This document shows positions 51,495-59,941 of a stretch of 64,000 nt of DNA, one piece after another. The notes beneath the pieces were generated by a model. It saw only the letters and a list, made by a program, of their open reading frames with translations. It was not told where the DNA came from and did no database searches. Each line of letters starts with the position of its first letter. Within the stretch, counting starts at the first letter, position 1. Position numbers and translations under genes: made by a program. Source of the DNA: Thermobispora bispora DSM 43833 (GTDB lineage: Bacteria > Actinomycetota > Actinomycetes > Streptosporangiales > Streptosporangiaceae). The stretch covers positions 930,001 to 994,000 of the forward strand of contig NC_014165.1 of assembly GCF_000092645.1 (NCBI RefSeq), in the 5' to 3' direction.

Positions 51495-51899
51495 CTATGA
51501 GCCAGGGGGTTCCAGCCTCCGGGTGCGGGGGAGCCCCGTGTCGCCGGGGCCCGGTCCATCGGCCGGTCCCGTGACCGGCCCGGACCGGGCCGTCCGCCGG
51601 CTCACGAGTTCCTGGATCTGGATGACGACGAGGAACGCCACCAGGCCGTTCAGGTAGGCGACGATGACGAAGAGGATGTCCTCCCAGTAGATGTCGAGCC
51701 TCGGCAAGAGCTCTATGGCGGAGGAGATCACAAAGAAGGTCAGGGCCGGTTGGATCGGCAGCATCGTGACCGCCACGAGAACCCGGTGGCGGGCCAGGAC
51801 TCGCCTGACCCAGGGAAGCGCGAGTATCACCCAGTTGATGGGCGCCAGCAGGAACGAGATGTTGTAGGCGTATATCAGGATCTCCTGCAGGACGGTCAC
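51495..51899 (-). CDS. Small multi-pass membrane protein paired with a kinase
   Basis: A 134-residue protein with three or four hydrophobic helices (ILIYAYNISFLLAPINWVILAL, LVAVTMLPIQPALTFFVI, ILFVIVAYLNGLVAFLVVI) and a Pro/Gly-rich cytoplasmic tail. It is not a family I recognise. Its ATG overlaps the stop codon of the upstream kinase (ATGA), so both are made together, and it may be a membrane partner or substrate of that kinase. Confidence 0.7.
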   Translation of the reverse strand: MTVLQEILIYAYNISFLLAPINWVILALPWVRRVLARHRVLVAVTMLPIQPALTFFVISSAIELLPRLDIYWEDILFVIVAYLNGLVAFLVVIQIQELVSRRTARSGPVTGPADGPGPGDTGLPRTRRLEPPGS

Positions 51900-52981
51900 C
51901 GCCGCTCGTGACCTCCTGTCCGGTGCGCCGCCGGGCCCGCCGCGTCATTCCGCCGGGTGACGCGGATGGCGAGCAGCACGGCTCCGAGCAACAGCCAGAG
52001 CCCGCTCGGGATCCAGAGGATCGGCGCCCACGGGTAGACCGGTGGGCTGTTGAAATCGGTGTACGCCAGAGCCCACGTGCCCGCGAAGACCGCGACCTGG
52101 GCGAACGCCGCCAGGAGAAACGGGGCCGGCCTGGTGCGCCTGACCCTCGTCGCGGAAACGGCCGTCGTGTCCAGCCCGGTGAAGTGGCGGAGAAGTTCTT
52201 CCGCGCTCGGCCGCCGGCCGGGGTCTTTGTCGAGGCACGCGGCGAGGACGGTGGCGAGGGACGGCGGGACCCCGGTCAGGTCCGGCTCCCGGGTGAGGAT
52301 CGCGTGCATCACGGCCGGCGGTGTGCTCCCGTCGAACGGAAGGCGCCCGCTCGCGGCGTAGGCCATGGTCACCGCCCAGCTGAAGATATCGCTCGCCGTA
52401 CTGGTCGCACCCGCGGTGAACTGCTCGGGCGCCATGTACGCAGGGGTCCCCATGATCCCGGAATGCGTGGTCGTCTGTTCCAGGACCCGGGCGATGCCGA
52501 AGTCGATGACGACCGGGCCTTCCGGCCCGAGGATGACGTTGGCCGGCTTGAAGTCGCGGTGCACGATCCCCGCCCGGTGGATGGCGGCCAGCGCGGTGAG
52601 CGTGGACACGGCGAGCCGGTGCAGGCTGCTCTCCGAGCAAGGCCCCTGGGTGCGCAGCAGTTCCTGGAGCGAGATGCCGGCGACGTATTCGCTCGCCAGG
52701 TACGGGCGGTCGTCGTGGACGCCCACCTCCAGGACCCGGGCCGTGCAGAACGTCGCGACCTCGCGCATGATCTGCGCCTCCCGGAGAAACCTGCGCTGGA
52801 AGTCGGGCTCCCGGGCGATGTGCGCGTGCAGCAATTTGACCGCGACCTTGTCCCCCTGTGGGCCCTCGGCGAAGTAGACGACGCCCTGCCCGCCCGCACC
52901 GAGCACGCTGCGCACGGCGTACCGGCCGATTCGCCGGGGATCCCCCTCCCCGAGGGGACGACCCGGATATGTCAGCACCAT
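51896..52981 (-). CDS. Membrane Ser/Thr protein kinase
   Basis: A 361-residue Hanks-type kinase. The Gly-rich loop is LGAGGQGVVYFAE, followed by Lys49 (VAVKLL), HRDFKPANV at 141 and IDFGIAR at about 159; all key residues are intact. The APE motif (MAPEQF) and a short activation loop are present. After residue 275 come two hydrophobic helices (FLLAAFAQVAVFAGTWALAY and ILWIPSGLWLLLGAVLLAI) joined by a short outer loop, so there is no large sensor domain. GGAGGA lies directly before the ATG; the GTG one codon later (52978) has better spacing. Confidence 0.92.
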   Translation of the reverse strand: MVLTYPGRPLGEGDPRRIGRYAVRSVLGAGGQGVVYFAEGPQGDKVAVKLLHAHIAREPDFQRRFLREAQIMREVATFCTARVLEVGVHDDRPYLASEYVAGISLQELLRTQGPCSESSLHRLAVSTLTALAAIHRAGIVHRDFKPANVILGPEGPVVIDFGIARVLEQTTTHSGIMGTPAYMAPEQFTAGATSTASDIFSWAVTMAYAASGRLPFDGSTPPAVMHAILTREPDLTGVPPSLATVLAACLDKDPGRRPSAEELLRHFTGLDTTAVSATRVRRTRPAPFLLAAFAQVAVFAGTWALAYTDFNSPPVYPWAPILWIPSGLWLLLGAVLLAIRVTRRNDAAGPAAHRTGGHERR

Positions 52982-53356
52982 TCCTCCGAGTGCCGGGATC
53001 GTGGAAGATCTTCCCCCAATTGAACCGTCGGCTCGGTGCCGCTCAAGCCGTTCCGGCAAGCAGGGCCGGGCGGCCGGGCCGGATCAGGGGCCCTCCCGTG
53101 TTGCGGCGCTGCCTGGGAGAGCGCCGGCCGGTGATATCGGGCCGAGGACATCACCGGTCGGCGGTGCGGTCCGAGAGAGCCCTTCGTGGCGGGGCGGTCC
53201 GGAAGGACACATGCAGCCGCGGTACAGACCGTCCGGGAGACGTCGTGTGGCGGCGGTACGGCGAGGCCTGCCGATTATCCACAGAACGGGATTCGAGCCG
53301 GACGCGCCCCGGCGGTCCCGGCCACTCTGGGCCTGCCAAGGTCGAGAGGAGGGCCC
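52982..53356. other. Divergent gene-free region
   Basis: These 375 bases separate the membrane kinase (-) and the 282-residue protein (+). They should hold both promoters. Short frames are open but show no domain. Confidence 0.5.
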
Positions 53357-54205
53357 ATGTGGATCACCTATCCCGTACCGGCCGAGACCACGTCCGTGTT
53401 CGTGGTCGCCACGGACCGCGTCCCCGCGGAGCTGTCGTCGCTCGTGCCGTGGCGGATGGGGGCGTCGCCCCACCGGCTCGCCGCGAAGGCCGCGCTCGGC
53501 ACCCCCAGGCTCGCGCTCGAGGCGTACCCCGCGCGGCGCTCGCCGTGGCGGCACCGGATCGGCCTCGCCGACGACGATCTGGGAGAACGGGTGCGGAGAG
53601 CGCGCCACCACATCGTGGTCTCCAGCAGGGCGCCGGTCACCGCCCAGCCCGGGGCCGCCCAGGCGGCCCGGGCCGTCGCCCGCGCCGCGGCCGAGGCGTA
53701 CGGGGGAGTGACCGTCGATCCGCTCGTGGGCTCCGCCGTCTACCACTGCCCGGGCTGCCCGGGCGAGCGCCGGGAGTTCCGGCTCGGTGACGACTGGCTG
53801 GGCTGGACCGCGGAGCCCGGGGCCACCGAACCCGGGGCGGGCGCCCCTGTCCTGACCAGCCGGGGCCTATGCCGCTTCGGCCTGCCGGAGCTCACGCTGG
53901 ACGGCATGGCCTGTGCGCACACGCTGTGCGCGGCCGAGGTGTTACGCCTCGCCGCGGAGCGGCTGCTCGCCGGGCACCTCGCCTGGCTCGCGGCCCACCC
54001 CGGCTGCCGCTCCCGGACGGTCGCCGGCCACCTGCGGATCGGTGAGGTGGGCGTCGCCGTGCTCTCCGCCGGTTCGCTCCGCGATGGGCGGCCGATCCGG
54101 GCGCGGCTGACCCCGGAGGCCGCCCGCCGGGCCTGCCTGAAGGTCGGCGATCACGGTGCGGACACCGGCGATGACCGCCCCGGTCTGGGCAGGCTCGCCG
54201 CCTGA
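53357..54205 (+). CDS. Hypothetical protein, 282 residues
   Basis: I do not recognise this protein. It begins MWITYPVPAETTSVFVVATD, is soluble and Ala/Arg-rich, and contains RARHHIVVSSRAPVTAQPG and a CPGC motif near residue 134 that might bind metal. The C-terminal part (LAAERLLAGHLAWLAAHPGC) is helical. AGGAGGG precedes the ATG, and codon bias matches real genes. It diverges from the membrane kinase gene and converges on the small acidic gene 54214-54573. Confidence 0.7.
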   Translation: MWITYPVPAETTSVFVVATDRVPAELSSLVPWRMGASPHRLAAKAALGTPRLALEAYPARRSPWRHRIGLADDDLGERVRRARHHIVVSSRAPVTAQPGAAQAARAVARAAAEAYGGVTVDPLVGSAVYHCPGCPGERREFRLGDDWLGWTAEPGATEPGAGAPVLTSRGLCRFGLPELTLDGMACAHTLCAAEVLRLAAERLLAGHLAWLAAHPGCRSRTVAGHLRIGEVGVAVLSAGSLRDGRPIRARLTPEAARRACLKVGDHGADTGDDRPGLGRLAA

Positions 54206-54213
54206 TCGCCGTG

Positions 54214-54573
54214 TCAGAAGGCGTAACCGTCGTGATCGTGCTGTTCGTCGCCGGGCTCGTCCTCCTCTCCCTCCTCGAGGGTGCCCGCGGACGGCTCGAC
54301 GCCGAGCATCGCCTCGCGCGGCTCGACCGCGGCGACGTGCCCGACGAGGCCGAGCACATGCTCGGGGTCGACGAGCCACTGCAGCGCGGCGGCTCCGGTC
54401 TCGTCGGAGTTCACCAGGCCGATCTGCTCCTGGCGCTCCTCATCGCTCAGCCCGGCCTCGGGCTTGCGGATCTCCGCGACGGCCGCCGAGCGCAGCGCCT
54501 CCAGGTCGCGCACCTCTACCAGGACGTCGACGCTGAGGCGGAGGAAGCGGCCGTCTTCCGTGTCACCGTTCAT
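54214..54573 (-). CDS. Hypothetical acidic protein
   Basis: A 119-residue protein starting MNGDTEDGRFLRLSVDVLVEV, a plausible alpha/beta fold in the first 75 residues (DLEALRSAAVAEIRK, AALQWLVDPEHVLGLVGHVA). A very acidic tail follows (EEGEEDEPGDEQHDHDG). I know no function. ATG 54573 is preferred because residues before it look random. Confidence 0.7.
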   Translation of the reverse strand: MNGDTEDGRFLRLSVDVLVEVRDLEALRSAAVAEIRKPEAGLSDEERQEQIGLVNSDETGAAALQWLVDPEHVLGLVGHVAAVEPREAMLGVEPSAGTLEEGEEDEPGDEQHDHDGYAF

Positions 54574-54977
54574 GGCGGCGAGCCTAGCGGTAACCCGTCC
54601 CCTCGCGCCGTCCATGCGGAGGGCCGCGGTGTCCTGTCGCGGCCATGGAAGGAGAATCCGACCGGCTCCGAAGACGGGATCAGCCGCCCTGGCCGCGGCC
54701 TGATGGGCTCGGCTCGCGGCACCGCCGACCTGGCGAACCCGGCCGCGAACGATTCATTGCGGATCGTCTCTCACCTGACCGGACGGCGGGGCCGCCCACA
54801 TCACGGGGACGGAGCGCCCCGGGGAAGACGCACCCCAGGGAAGACGCCGGCCGGGCACCCGCTCCCCCCGTCGAGCGGGTGCCCGGCCAGTGGGCGGCGT
54901 CTCCGATCCGGACCGGAGACGCCGCACCCCGCACCTCCGCGGCACTCCGTGGTCATCGCCCGGTCACGTCGCCGCGT
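54574..54977. other. Gene-free region with tandem hairpins
   Basis: A 404-base gap between two leftward transcription units. It contains the double hairpin at 54850-54926 that should end the sugar transporter mRNA, and no gene. Confidence 0.6.
54850..54926 (-). terminator. Tandem hairpins at the end of the sugar ABC operon
   Basis: The first stem is 16 bp and perfect (GGCCGGGCACCCGCTC / GAGCGGGTGCCCGGCC, 8-base loop, 54850-54889). The second is 12 bp and perfect (GCGGCGTCTCCG / CGGAGACGCCGC, 8-base loop, 54895-54926). Both lie downstream of the last permease gene. Confidence 0.65.
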
Positions 54978-55859
54978 TCACTTCACCGAGCCCGCGAGCA
55001 TCCCCTGCACGAAGTACCGCTGGAAGGCGAAGAAGAGGATGAGCGGGATCAGCAGCGACAGGAACGCGCCCGGCGCGAGGATGTCCACGTTGGTGCCGAA
55101 CTGCCGCATCTGGGACTGGAGGGCCTTGGTCATCGGCTGGTTCTCGGTGTCGGCGAAGACCAGGGCGACGAGCAGGTCGTTCCAGACCCAGAGGAACTGG
55201 AAGATGCCGAGCGAGGCGATCGCCGGCTTGGCAAGCGGGAACACCACGGTGGCGAAGATCCGCCACTCCGGCGACCCGTCCATCCGGGCGGCCTCGAGCA
55301 GCTCACGCGGGATCCCGACGAAGAAGTTCCGCAGCAGGAAGATCGCGAACGGCAGGCCGAAGGCGACGTGGAAGAGCACCACGCCGAGGATCGACCCGAA
55401 TATCCCGAGGGATCCGTAGAGCTTGGCGATCGGGATGAGCGCGATCTGGATCGGGGCCACCAGCAGGGCGACCACGATCAGGAACAGCATGTCCCTGCCG
55501 GGGAACTCGATCCAGGCGAACGCGTACGCCGCCATCGCCGCGATGACGATCACCAGGATCGTCGACGGCACCGCGATCAGCACGGTGTTCCAGAACGACG
55601 ACGTGAAGCCCGAGGCCAGGAGGTTCGCGTAGTTCTCGAAGGTGAGCTGGGCGGGCTTGGTGAACACGGTCCACCAGCCGGACGCGTTGTTGTCCTCCTC
55701 GGCGCGCAGCGACACGACGAGCAGGCCGAGCGTCGGCACCAGCCAGAAGATCGCGACGAGGACCATGAACACCTGGACCAGCCCGCCGCCGATCCGGTCC
55801 ACGATCCGCCCGGCGAGGCTGCGCCGGATCCCGGTGGGGGCAGCGGCCGCGGTCGTCAT
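54978..55859 (-). CDS. Sugar ABC transporter permease (MalG type)
   Basis: A 293-residue permease with six transmembrane helices, the EAA loop EAARMDGSPEWRIFATVVFPLAKP (about 196-219), and C-terminal FQRYFVQGMLAGSVK. The early loop with GWWTVFTKPAQLTFENYANLL resembles alpha-glucoside transporter permeases (AglG-like). Its ATG overlaps the upstream permease stop. No ATP-binding protein is encoded in the operon, so a shared ATPase is expected. Confidence 0.92.
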   Translation of the reverse strand: MTTAAAAPTGIRRSLAGRIVDRIGGGLVQVFMVLVAIFWLVPTLGLLVVSLRAEEDNNASGWWTVFTKPAQLTFENYANLLASGFTSSFWNTVLIAVPSTILVIVIAAMAAYAFAWIEFPGRDMLFLIVVALLVAPIQIALIPIAKLYGSLGIFGSILGVVLFHVAFGLPFAIFLLRNFFVGIPRELLEAARMDGSPEWRIFATVVFPLAKPAIASLGIFQFLWVWNDLLVALVFADTENQPMTKALQSQMRQFGTNVDILAPGAFLSLLIPLILFFAFQRYFVQGMLAGSVK

Positions 55860-57226
55860 CGCTCATCCCTCCTGAACCGGCGGATGTTGAAGATCATGAA
55901 CGGGATGACCAGCACCAGGAGGAAGACGGCGAGCGCGCTTCCCAGACCCTGGTTACCGCCGCCGCCGAACGACACCCGCCACATCTCCAGCGCGATCACG
56001 TTCGCCTGCGGCTGGACGGACCCCGGTGCGATGATGAACACGAGGTCGAAGACCTTCAGGACGTTGATGATCATCGTCACGAAGACGACGAGGAGCACCG
56101 GCGCCAGCAGCGGCACGGTGATGCGGCGGAACACCTGCCACTCGGTGGCCCCGTCGATCCGCGCCGCCTCCAGCGCGTCCCGCGGGATCGCCGACAGCCC
56201 GGCCGCGATCAGCACCATCGCGAACCCGGCCCACACCCAGACGTAGGCGCCGATGATCGCCGGGGTGATCAGTGTCGGCCCGAGCCAGGCCAGGCCGTTG
56301 AACGGCTCCTCGAAGTTGGACTTCGGAAGCCGGATCTGGTAGGCGCCGGGCGGCAGGCCGGTGAAGGTGAAGGTGCCGTCGGCGGCCGTCTCGGTGGTCG
56401 CCTTGACCACCCCGTCGGAGACCGCCTCGACCGTGATGCCCGCCAGGCCCTTCTCCTCGGCATCGACCTGGTTGACCGTGCCACCGCCACCGTGCACCAC
56501 GTCGAGCCAGACCGTGCCGCCGATCTCACCCGGCCCCGGTGTGGCCGCCTTCGCCGCCGCCGCGCCCTCGAGGGAGGCCGGGGGCAGGCCGACGAGCGGG
56601 ATCAGCACCGGCTTGCCGGGCTCGGCGGGCTGCTTGGCCACCACGGCGCCGTCGTCCACCACCGCGGGGGCGAGGTCGTTCTCGCGCGGGCGGGCGCCCG
56701 GATACCCCTGGCTGGAGGAGAACGTGTCGTGGATCGTGGTGAGGATGGCGTTCGCCACGCCCTTGTCCGGGTCCTGCTCGTAGACGAGCCGGAAGATCAC
56801 CCCGGCCGCGAGCAGGGAGACCGCCATCGGCATGAACAGGACGAGCTTGAACGCGGTGGCCCACCGGATGCGCTCGGTCAGCACGGCGAAGATGAGGCCG
56901 AGCGTGGTCACCACCAGGGGGGCGACGACCACCCAGATGATGTTGTTGCGTATCGTGGTGAGCGTCGAGGGATCCGTGAAGATCGTGATGTAGTTGCCCA
57001 GGCCGACGAAGCGCTCACCCGACGCGTCGTACAGGCTGCGATAGATCGAGTAGATGATCGGGTAGACCACCCACACGCCGAGGAACAGGCAGGCGGGGAG
57101 GAGGAAGACCACCGCCAGCATCGGCGAGGGGCCCAGCCGTGCGGGTGCTGTCGTGTTCGGGGCGGGAGAGCCCCCGGCGGCCTGCACGCCGCCGGGGGTC
57201 CGCCGGCCGGTCAGCCTCTTGATCAC
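55856..57226 (-). CDS. Sugar ABC transporter permease (MalF type) with extracytoplasmic insert
   Basis: A 456-residue permease, about 150 residues longer than usual. The first three helices are followed by a long loop (about 175-310). It contains a Pro/Ala linker and a beta-sandwich of the SdrD-B/CnaB kind (GGTVWLDVVHGGGG, GLAGITVEAVSDG, ADGTFTFTGLPPGAYQIRLP). The membrane part then resumes with GPTLITPAIIGAYVWVWAG, and the EAA loop EAARIDGATEWQVFRRITVP. The insert should face outside and might contact sugar, the binding proteins or the cell wall. Start GTG has GGGAGG upstream. Confidence 0.9.
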   Translation of the reverse strand: MIKRLTGRRTPGGVQAAGGSPAPNTTAPARLGPSPMLAVVFLLPACLFLGVWVVYPIIYSIYRSLYDASGERFVGLGNYITIFTDPSTLTTIRNNIIWVVVAPLVVTTLGLIFAVLTERIRWATAFKLVLFMPMAVSLLAAGVIFRLVYEQDPDKGVANAILTTIHDTFSSSQGYPGARPRENDLAPAVVDDGAVVAKQPAEPGKPVLIPLVGLPPASLEGAAAAKAATPGPGEIGGTVWLDVVHGGGGTVNQVDAEEKGLAGITVEAVSDGVVKATTETAADGTFTFTGLPPGAYQIRLPKSNFEEPFNGLAWLGPTLITPAIIGAYVWVWAGFAMVLIAAGLSAIPRDALEAARIDGATEWQVFRRITVPLLAPVLLVVFVTMIINVLKVFDLVFIIAPGSVQPQANVIALEMWRVSFGGGGNQGLGSALAVFLLVLVIPFMIFNIRRFRRDER

Positions 57227-57241
57227 GGCCGACCTCCCTGC

Positions 57242-58552
57242 TTACTTCTTCCAGGCCTTGGCCGCGTCAGCCTCGAGCTTCTCCTGCGTGCCCTTCACGT
57301 CGGAGGGGTCGCGCAGGAAGTCCTGCAGGTGCTTCCACTCGCCCTTGCCGTCCGTGCCGCCGAACGCGCTCGGCGCGAGGTCGGACATGTCGTACCGGAC
57401 GGACTCACCGGCCGAGATGATGGTCTGCGCGAGCTGCTTGGTCAGCTCGTTCGGGTAGTTGTCCGGGGAGACGTTCCGGTTGGGGGAGAGGTAGCCGGGG
57501 AGCTTCGCCCAGATCTCGCCGCCCTCCTTGGAGGCGAGGAACTCCAGCAGCGCCATCGCGCCCGGGGTGTCCTTCAGGGCCACGGCGATGTCACCGCCGA
57601 GCACGACCGGCTGGGTGTCGCCGACCTTCGGGAACGGCATGATCTTGGCGTCCTCGCCGATCTTCGCACCGGACTCGGTGGCGGACGCGGCGACGAAGTC
57701 GGCCTCGATCACCATGGCGGCCTTCTTCTGGCCGAAGACCTGAGTGACGCAGGTCGGGAAGTCGGTCTGCAGCGCGCCGGAGGAGCCGCCCAGCATGAAC
57801 TCCTGCTTCCCGAAGATCTGCGCCATCTTCTCCAGCGCCTCGGTCACCGTGGGGTCGGTCCACGGGATCTCGTGCCGGGAGAGCTTGTCGTAGTTCTCCG
57901 GCCCGGCCGTGGAGAGGTAGATGTTCTCGAACAGGTCGGTGAGGGTCCAGCCCGAGGCGCCGCAGAGGGCGAACGGCGGGGTGCCGGAGTCGGCGAGCGT
58001 CTGCGCGGTCGTGCCGATCAGCTCGTCCCAGGTGGCGGCCGGCTGCACCCCGGCGTCGTCGAACGCCTGCTGCCGGTACCAGATCAGGGACTTGTGCGCG
58101 GCCTTCACGAGCACGCCGTACACCTGGCCGTTGGCGGAGCCGAGCTCCTTCCAGTACGGGGTGTAGTTCTGGTCGATCTGCGCCAGAACCTCCTGGGAGA
58201 GCGGCTTGAGCGCGTTCTGGTCGGCGTACTGCTGGACCAGGCCGGGCTGGGGGAGGATCGCCACGTCCGGCGGGGTGCCGGCCTCGATCCGCGGGCCGAG
58301 GTACGCGGCGGTGTCCTCACCGGTGGAGGCGTAGGTGACGGTGGCGCCGGTCTTCTCCTCGAACGCCTTGAGGACCTGCTCGAAGTTGGCCTGCTCCTCG
58401 CCGGTCCACTTCGCGGCGACCTCGATCTTGACGCCGGCGAGCGGCTTGGCGGCGGCGGAGGAGGTGCTCTCCTGGGAAGGCTCGTCCGAGGACGAGCCAC
58501 ACGCCGTGGCCGCGAGCGCGAGCAGCGCGACCACCGGGGTGAGTTTGCGCAT
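57242..58552 (-). CDS. Sugar-binding lipoprotein, second in the operon
   Basis: A 436-residue family 1 binding protein, AglE-like. It has a lipoprotein signal with Cys18 (LALAATACGSSSDE), then a Ser-rich tether and a mature domain starting KIEVAAKWTGEEQANFEQVLKAFEEKTG. ALCGASGWTLTDLFENIYL and WTDPTVTEALEKMAQIFG are characteristic. It lies 2 bases after the first binding-protein gene, with GGAGG before its ATG, and 15 bases before the permease gene. Confidence 0.92.
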   Translation of the reverse strand: MRKLTPVVALLALAATACGSSSDEPSQESTSSAAAKPLAGVKIEVAAKWTGEEQANFEQVLKAFEEKTGATVTYASTGEDTAAYLGPRIEAGTPPDVAILPQPGLVQQYADQNALKPLSQEVLAQIDQNYTPYWKELGSANGQVYGVLVKAAHKSLIWYRQQAFDDAGVQPAATWDELIGTTAQTLADSGTPPFALCGASGWTLTDLFENIYLSTAGPENYDKLSRHEIPWTDPTVTEALEKMAQIFGKQEFMLGGSSGALQTDFPTCVTQVFGQKKAAMVIEADFVAASATESGAKIGEDAKIMPFPKVGDTQPVVLGGDIAVALKDTPGAMALLEFLASKEGGEIWAKLPGYLSPNRNVSPDNYPNELTKQLAQTIISAGESVRYDMSDLAPSAFGGTDGKGEWKHLQDFLRDPSDVKGTQEKLEADAAKAWKK

Positions 58553-58554
58553 GA

Positions 58555-59814
58555 TTAGCCTCCGAGCTGAATGACCTCGCCGAGCTCACGTTTGAGATCG
58601 GCGATGGTTTCGTCGACGGATTTGGTGAGGTTGAGGGCGTCGGATACGGCGCTGGAGATCACCAGGCTGACCTGGTTGTAGTTCGCCGTCACCGGCCGAG
58701 GCCGGGCGGTGAGGATGGCCTCCTTGAGCACGGGCAGGTACGGGAAGCGCTTGATCAGCTCCGGATCCTCGTAGAGCTCGGCGAGGACCGGCGGGAAGGA
58801 CCCCTCGGTGAGCACGAGCCGCTGGATCTCGTAGCCGGTGAAGAAGCGGATGAAGTCGAGCGCGGACTTCTGGTGCTTGGAGTACGCGCTGATCGCCAGG
58901 TTCGTCCCGCCGAGCGTGCTCGACCCCGGTCCGTCGGGGCCGGGCAGGCGGGTGACGCCGAACCGTCCGGCGAGCTCTGACCGGGTGGCCGGGCCGTACG
59001 CGTGGGGCCAGTTGCGGGCGAAGGCGAGCCGCCCCTCCTGGAAGGCGAGCCGGGACTCCTCCTCCTTGTAGGTGAGCGCCTCCCGGGGGATCCAGCCCTC
59101 CTTCACCCCGTCGACCAGGAAGCCGAGCGCGGCGCTCGCGGAGTCGAAGTCCATCGTGACCCGGCGCGCGTCCGGGCTGAGGATCGATCCGCCCGCCGAC
59201 GCCACGGCCTCGGTGAAGTTGACGGTGAGCCCTTCGTACGGGAGGAACTGCCCGGCGTACCCGCCGATGCCGTACTCGGCGCTGAGGAGCTTGGCCTGCT
59301 CGCGCAGCTCCTCCCAGGTCCGGGGCGGCTTCAGGCCCTCCTTCTCCAGCAGGTCGGACCGGTAGTAGAGCAGCCCCGCGTTGCTGAGGTACGGCACCGC
59401 CCAGAGCTTGCCCCGGTAGATCGCGGTGTCCACGACACCGCTGAGCATCTTGTCGAGGGGGAAGAGGCTCCGGTCGAGCGGGACGATCCACCCCGCCTCG
59501 GCGAACTCCGCCGTCCACACCACGTCGAGCCCGAGCACGTCGTAGACGTCGCTGCGCGCCTGGAGGTTGGCGACCATCTGGGCGCGCTGCTCGTCCGCGG
59601 CCTCGGGGAGCTCCAGCAGCGTGACCCGCTCCGCGGGGCGGGCCCGGTTCCACCGGTCGAGGAGCGGCTTCAGGTACGAGGTGGTATCCCGTCCGATGGC
59701 GAGGGTGATCGGGCCGACACCGGTGCCCTGAGCCGGCTCCGCCGGCGCGTCCGCGAGCCTGGCGCATCCGGCCACCAGCAGGGTGACCAGGAGTGCGAGG
59801 GCTCTGCGGATCAC
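58555..59814 (-). CDS. Sugar-binding lipoprotein, first in the operon (ThuE/TMBP-like)
   Basis: A 419-residue binding protein with lipobox LLVAGCARLA (Cys17). The mature part has LKPLLDRWNRARPAERVTLLELPEAADEQRAQMV and YDVLGLDVVWTAEFAEAGWIVPLD, typical of trehalose/maltose-binding proteins (TMBP, ThuE). GGAGG lies five bases before the GTG start. Its sequence is unlike the second binding protein, so the operon has two distinct receptors. Ligand is inferred as an alpha-glucoside from the family and from a trehalose synthase-like gene nearby. Confidence 0.92.
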   Translation of the reverse strand: MIRRALALLVTLLVAGCARLADAPAEPAQGTGVGPITLAIGRDTTSYLKPLLDRWNRARPAERVTLLELPEAADEQRAQMVANLQARSDVYDVLGLDVVWTAEFAEAGWIVPLDRSLFPLDKMLSGVVDTAIYRGKLWAVPYLSNAGLLYYRSDLLEKEGLKPPRTWEELREQAKLLSAEYGIGGYAGQFLPYEGLTVNFTEAVASAGGSILSPDARRVTMDFDSASAALGFLVDGVKEGWIPREALTYKEEESRLAFQEGRLAFARNWPHAYGPATRSELAGRFGVTRLPGPDGPGSSTLGGTNLAISAYSKHQKSALDFIRFFTGYEIQRLVLTEGSFPPVLAELYEDPELIKRFPYLPVLKEAILTARPRPVTANYNQVSLVISSAVSDALNLTKSVDETIADLKRELGEVIQLGG

Positions 59815-59941
59815 GTTTCCTCCGGGTTACCCGCCCATTACCTGCACGTTTAGGACTAGTGCATGCATGTTATGCATATCCGTAATGTAAGAGTCAACGG
59901 CTAGTCTTATTACTCTCTGGTAAAGCGTTCCCGCTCGACGG
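59815..59941. promoter_or_regulatory. Divergent promoter region, sugar ABC operon / PadR gene
   Basis: An AT-rich 127-base gap. On the minus strand a TTGACT -35 (59892-59897) and CATAAC -10 (59869-59874) are 17 bases apart, giving a good promoter for the sugar operon. Inverted arms GACTAG (59854-59859) and CTAGTC (59901-59906) bracket it, and ATGCAT-gtt-ATGCAT (59863-59877) covers the -10. These are candidate operators for the adjacent PadR protein. Confidence 0.55.
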
